A DNA stretch of 64,000 bases from Paenibacillus humicola (GTDB lineage Bacteria > Bacillota > Bacilli > Paenibacillales > Paenibacillaceae). A model generated the notes under the pieces. The model was not told where the DNA came from. It saw only the letters and a program-made list of their open reading frames with translations, and did not search any database. Within the stretch, counting starts at the first letter, position 1; each line of letters opens with the position of its first letter. Below are positions 60,974-64,000 of the stretch, in pieces. Position numbers and translations under genes: made by a program. The stretch spans positions 5,048,501-5,112,500 of the forward strand of contig NZ_JAQGPL010000001.1 of assembly GCF_028826105.1 (NCBI RefSeq), read 5' to 3'.

Positions 60974-61525
60974 TCAGACACGCCGCAGGCTGCCGGCTGC
61001 TGCTGGTACGGCGCCGCATTCCAGCTCCAGCAGCTTTGTTTTCATGTCCATGCCTCCGCGATAGCCGGTTAACGCCCCGTTTTTGCCGATGACCCGATGG
61101 CACGGAACCGCAATCAGCACGGGATTCGCGCCGATAGCCGCGCCTACCGCCCGCACAGCGGCCGGTTTTTGGATCTCGTGCGCAATGTCCGAATACGATT
61201 TCGTCTGTCCGTACGGGATATTCCGCAGCGCTTTCCAGACGTCAAGCTGGAACGCCGTTCCGGTCAAGTCGACCGGGAGAGTAAAGCCGCGGCTCTTCCC
61301 CTGTAAATATTCGGCGAGCCCGCCGGCATAAGGCTTCAGGCTGTCGTCGTCCCGGACCAGCGGACGGCCGGAAAACTTGGCGGCGGCCCAATCGGCCAGC
61401 TCGCCGAAGGGCTTATTTGGAGAGCCTACATAACATAGCCCGTTCGAAGTCGCCGCAAGGTGCAGATTCCATTCCTGAAGCTGAAGCTGCGTCCAATAGA
61501 TCGGCGCATTCGTGTCGTTTTTCAT
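60974..61525 (-). CDS. ogt: Methylated-DNA--protein-cysteine methyltransferase
   Basis: A 183-residue suicidal DNA repair protein that takes the methyl group from O6-methylguanine. Active-site Cys142 is in AVPCHRVIG, followed by GYRGG; the helix-turn-helix and arginine finger region (YSDIAHEIQKPAAVRAVGAAI) precede it. The ATG follows AGGGAGGAC. It is a single gene ended by its own terminator. Full length, no N-terminal Ada domain. Confidence 0.95.
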   Translation of the reverse strand: MKNDTNAPIYWTQLQLQEWNLHLAATSNGLCYVGSPNKPFGELADWAAAKFSGRPLVRDDDSLKPYAGGLAEYLQGKSRGFTLPVDLTGTAFQLDVWKALRNIPYGQTKSYSDIAHEIQKPAAVRAVGAAIGANPVLIAVPCHRVIGKNGALTGYRGGMDMKTKLLELECGAVPAAAGSLRRV

Positions 61526-61763
61526 ATAATGAGTCCTCCCTGTCGGGTTCTTGCCTATCCTATTCCTTACGAACAGTATAATCCCAAAACGGGGCCTTTG
61601 TACGCAATGTCGAATGGAGAGGCAACAATTCGAAAGGGAATCAAGGACGGATTGCTTTGATTACTGCCGAAGCAATGCAGTATTCAACGCCCGTCCCCGC
61701 ATCCAATCCAACGGCTTCGAATCATCCTTAGGCTCTGCTACCACATTCGGAATCCGCTTTTTT

Positions 61764-62828
61764 TCAATTTCGGCTTTGAAGCTTCTTGCACAGCTGTCGA
61801 ACGACGTATTTTGCATCGCTTCCAACGCCGCGCAGCGTTGCCGAAGCGAATGAGCGTTGTCCCTGAAGTCCGACATAATATAAGCCGGGCTCGCTTATGC
61901 TGACTCCTGCAGTGTGGAGAGGTTTCCCATCCTGTTCGAGCGCTCTCGTTGATCGGAGGTGGTCAAGCCCCGGGCGGTACCCCGTAGCCCAAATGATGGC
62001 GTCTATTTTCTCCTTGCTCCCGTCCGGCCAAATTACCCCGTCCTCATAAAACGCCGTGAACATCCGCTGTTGATAGGGCCTCTCCGCTTGCAAGCGCTCC
62101 TGATACTTCCCAAGATCGATGACAGCTCCCGGGTTTGGAGCAGATAAACCGAACCGCCAAAACGGGAATGTGTCGAATCCCGTTACCCGGAGCCAGAAAT
62201 GGGCATCCTTACCGAAAAGACGCTGCTTCGTGAATTGAACAGGCTTTAAAACCGCCAAGCTGGTGTCGCTGACATCCGCTAATTCCACCGCGATTTGGAC
62301 GGCCGAATTGCCTCGCCCCACGACGACGACGCGCTTCTGTTCAAAGGGCTTGGGATTGCGATATTCGGACGAGTGAAGCGTGATGCCGCGAAATCGTTCC
62401 TGGCCGGTTATGCCCGGTATATACGGGTTGCGGAACGATCCGGTCGCGTTGATGACGGCCTTCGACCGAAATGCCTTCCCTTCTGCCGTAAAAACGACGA
62501 ACTGATTCCCTTCCTTCCTGACGCTATGCACCTGTTGGTTCGCGATAATGGACAAGTCGAAGGCATCCTTGTAAGCAAGCAAATACTGGACAATTTCGTC
62601 GCGATGAGGATAACGGGCGGGGTTGCCCGGCATTTTCATTCCGGGCAGTGATGAAAACCGTGCAGGCGAGAACAGCTTGAGACGATCGTAATAATTCGGC
62701 CATGAGCCAGCCGACTGTGCCTGCGACTCGAGAATTATATAAGCAATTTTTTTTCTCGCCAGATGATACCCCGCAGCGAGGCCGGCTTGACCACCGCCAA
62801 TAACGACAACATCTGCTTGCTCATACAT
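61764..62828 (-). CDS. ArsO-like flavin-containing monooxygenase
   Basis: A 354-residue FAD/NAD(P)H oxidoreductase. FAD motif VIGGGQAGLAAG (9-20), NADPH motif VVVGRGNSAVQIA in the middle, and the FMO-like identity motif FRGITLHSSEYRNP. These fit the ArsO family found in arsenic resistance loci, although the exact substrate is unknown. A MarR-type regulator with paired cysteines lies just upstream on the same strand, and arsR and arsB are divergent nearby, supporting an arsenic or thiol-stress role. A palindromic site lies between it and the MarR gene. Confidence 0.85.
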   Translation of the reverse strand: MYEQADVVVIGGGQAGLAAGYHLARKKIAYIILESQAQSAGSWPNYYDRLKLFSPARFSSLPGMKMPGNPARYPHRDEIVQYLLAYKDAFDLSIIANQQVHSVRKEGNQFVVFTAEGKAFRSKAVINATGSFRNPYIPGITGQERFRGITLHSSEYRNPKPFEQKRVVVVGRGNSAVQIAVELADVSDTSLAVLKPVQFTKQRLFGKDAHFWLRVTGFDTFPFWRFGLSAPNPGAVIDLGKYQERLQAERPYQQRMFTAFYEDGVIWPDGSKEKIDAIIWATGYRPGLDHLRSTRALEQDGKPLHTAGVSISEPGLYYVGLQGQRSFASATLRGVGSDAKYVVRQLCKKLQSRN

Positions 62829-62847
62829 GGTTTTACCGCTCCTTTAG

Positions 62848-62860
62848 TTGAAAATTTCAA
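62848..62860. promoter_or_regulatory. Palindrome TTGAAAATTTCAA before the ArsO-like gene
   Basis: A perfect palindrome inside TTAGTTGAAAATTTCAAG, about 20 bases before the monooxygenase start; almost the same sequence stands before the MarR gene, so it is a likely MarR operator. Confidence 0.7.
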
Positions 62861-62897
62861 GTTTTTCGTAAAAGAGAGAACACCGCTCTCTCCCGGG

Positions 62898-63365
62898 CTA
62901 TTCGCAGCAAATCGGAAATTTCTCCATGGCTCCGTTAAGAGTCGTTAACCCGCGAACGACCGTATCCCTTTCCGATTCGGACATGCCGGCAAAAATCCGA
63001 TCCAAATAAGCATGAATCTGCTCGTTAATGACCGTTGTAACAAACTTTCCTTCAGTCGTCAGCTTTAAAATGTACACCCTTCTGTCTGACTCGGATGCTT
63101 GCTTCGCCACCAAATTTTTGCGGATCAGCGTTTGCGCTTGATGGCTGAATACCGTAATATCGAGCCCCAGACTAAACGCAATCTGCTGCATGGACGGTTG
63201 ATGCGAACGGTCGATTTCGTATAGAATTTGACTTTGAAGCAGGGATACATCATGTCCTCCGACCGAGCAGCAATTTTTGTTTAACAGCCCGAAATGCCGA
63301 TATATCCGGTGCAACAGGAGCCGCACTTCTTCCACTTGAATCACCTCGTTCTTGTTATACTTCAT
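62898..63365 (-). CDS. MarR family regulator with paired cysteines
   Basis: A 155-residue MarR-type regulator with winged helix (about 55-105: MQQIAFSLGLDITVFSHQAQTLIRKNLV, then SDRRVYILKLT). Cys32-Cys33 (NKNCCSVGG) and Cys153-Cys154 (ICCE) form two vicinal pairs, unusual for MarR and well placed to bind arsenite or react with oxidants. It precedes the ArsO-like gene and is divergent from arsR-arsB. Nearly identical palindromes stand before it and before the monooxygenase. Confidence 0.9.
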   Translation of the reverse strand: MKYNKNEVIQVEEVRLLLHRIYRHFGLLNKNCCSVGGHDVSLLQSQILYEIDRSHQPSMQQIAFSLGLDITVFSHQAQTLIRKNLVAKQASESDRRVYILKLTTEGKFVTTVINEQIHAYLDRIFAGMSESERDTVVRGLTTLNGAMEKFPICCE

Positions 63366-63369
63366 TTAG

Positions 63370-63382
63370 TTGAAAAATTCAA
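63370..63382. promoter_or_regulatory. Palindromic site TTGAA-AAA-TTCAA before the MarR gene
   Basis: It lies in TTTAGTTGAAAAATTCAAGT, five bases from the MarR start codon, and matches the site at 62848-62860 almost base for base. Autoregulation is inferred. Confidence 0.7.
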
Positions 63383-63436
63383 GTATATATTCGCAACGTT
63401 TATCTTTGCTGCCGTATACAATATAAGCACTTGATA

Positions 63437-63456
63437 ATATAATCACTCAATTATAT
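63437..63456. promoter_or_regulatory. Inverted repeat ATATAAT-N6-ATTATAT before arsR
   Basis: Perfect seven-base arms with a six-base spacer, about 45 bases before the arsR start; the size and AT-richness fit an ArsR operator, overlapping the promoter. Confidence 0.55.
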
Positions 63457-63501
63457 AATGGGCGAGAGTTAGAGACTCGCCAAGGGAAAGGAGTGCAGAA
63501 C

Positions 63502-63828
63502 GTGGTTTCCATTGAATCGTCCATCGCTGAAATGGCCGATAGGCTAAAATTACTCTCCGATAAAACCCGATTAACGATCGTCGCCCTGCTGAAGGAACGA
63601 GAAATGTGCGTTTGCGATATCGTGGATATCCTCGAGACGACCCAGCCGAATATCAGTCAGCATCTAAAGAAGCTGAAAACCGGCGGGATCGTGAATGAAA
63701 CCCGGCGCAGCCAATGGATTTATTATTCGCTTCATGTGGAAGACAAACCGTATTTAAACGATATCTTGAGCCGGCTTCCGTCCATGAAGGAAATCGTGAA
63801 TGCCCATAAACCCAATAGCTGCTGCTAA
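63502..63828 (+). CDS. arsR: ArsR family metalloregulator
   Basis: A 108-residue winged-helix repressor that leaves DNA when arsenite or antimonite binds. The metal site MCVCDI (Cys36, Cys38) lies in the alpha-3 helix as in classic ArsR, followed by the recognition region [16 protein letters not shown]-terminal Cys107-Cys108 pair may add a ligand. GTG 63502 follows AAAGGAG by seven bases; a GTG three codons earlier is too close to that site. It starts an operon with arsB. Confidence 0.94.
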   Translation: MVSIESSIAEMADRLKLLSDKTRLTIVALLKEREMCVCDIVDILETTQPNISQHLKKLKTGGIVNETRRSQWIYYSLHVEDKPYLNDILSRLPSMKEIVNAHKPNSCC

Positions 63829-63841
63829 CTATGGAGGTTCT

Positions 63842-64000
63842 ATGCTTGCACTAGCTTCCGTTCTCTTTCTGATTACGTTAATCTTTGTGATTTGGCAGCC
63901 TCGGGGACTGAATATAGGCTGGTCCGCCATCGGCGGCGCAGTTCTTGCCCTGATCTTCGGCGTTGTGAGCATCCATGACGTCTGGGATGTGACCCAAATT
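63842..64000 (+). CDS. arsB: ArsB-type arsenite efflux pump, 5' part only
   Basis: Only the first 53 codons are in the window and the frame is open at the right edge. The two visible hydrophobic segments ([26 protein letters not shown] and the next) with IHDVWDVT match the ArsB N-terminus. It starts 14 bases after arsR with GGAGG upstream. Confidence 0.88.
   Translation, partial: MLALASVLFLITLIFVIWQPRGLNIGWSAIGGAVLALIFGVVSIHDVWDVTQI

Noticed and set aside
60739..60981. 80-codon minus-strand frame
   Set aside because: It crosses the ogt terminator and overlaps the ogt 3' end.

Overview
The window looks like chromosome from a spore-forming, high-GC member of the Paenibacillaceae (Paenibacillus or Cohnella type; inferred from gene content, no marker gene is present). 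The signs are a prkA-yhbH-spoVR sporulation operon, four carbohydrate ABC importers with lipoprotein binding proteins and no ATPase gene of their own, a YesM/YesN two-component pair, secreted multidomain GH43 enzymes, strong purine-rich ribosome binding sites and frequent GTG/TTG starts. No rRNA, tRNA, phage, insertion sequence or CRISPR array was seen.

Layout. 1-3022: a gamma-glutamyltransferase cut by the left edge, divergent from an Lrp regulator and a two-gene CHR-type transporter. 3251-6139: SPL-family radical SAM protein, WYL regulator, SDR. 6257-12720: LacI regulator, sugar ABC importer A and a PHP/CehA-type metallohydrolase. 12960-24197 (mostly minus): PhyH dioxygenase, importer B, YesM/YesN, FAD oxidoreductase with a C-terminal galactose-binding-like domain, divergent AraC regulator. 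24409-27920: a guanidine-I (ykkC/yxkD) riboswitch with a built-in terminator, controlling an isochorismatase-type cysteine hydrolase, an NCS1 permease and an MBL-fold hydrolase. This is the most interesting locus, because the usual guanidine carboxylase or exporter genes are absent.

28038-33301: manganese catalase; a structured leader with a terminator ahead of an ArsB/NhaD-type cation transporter; and a copper region (csoR, copZ, ydhK) in which copA survives only as a fused, frameshifted remnant although two CsoR-type operators remain. 33311-38498: bicupin protein, LysR regulator and importer C, whose binding-protein gene is frameshifted. 38842-41718: a degenerate dihydroorotate-dehydrogenase-like domain fused to about eight membrane helices, and a cyclase-family hydrolase. 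42098-52680: a large secreted GH43 protein and a small GH43 enzyme sharing a palindromic LacI-type operator, then importer D, whose operon includes an HlyD-like membrane adaptor.

52831-55954: YtrA-type GntR/ABC exporter operon and an acyltransferase. 56058-60500: the spoVR-yhbH-prkA operon. 60974-64000: ogt, an ArsO-like flavoprotein with a cysteine-rich MarR regulator, then arsR and the start of arsB at the right edge.

How the parts work together: most of the window is a glycan and small-molecule scavenging island. Sugar importers, hydrolases and local regulators form separate units, several with cre-like sites pointing to CcpA control. Between them lie stress modules for guanidine, cations, copper, peroxide and arsenic.
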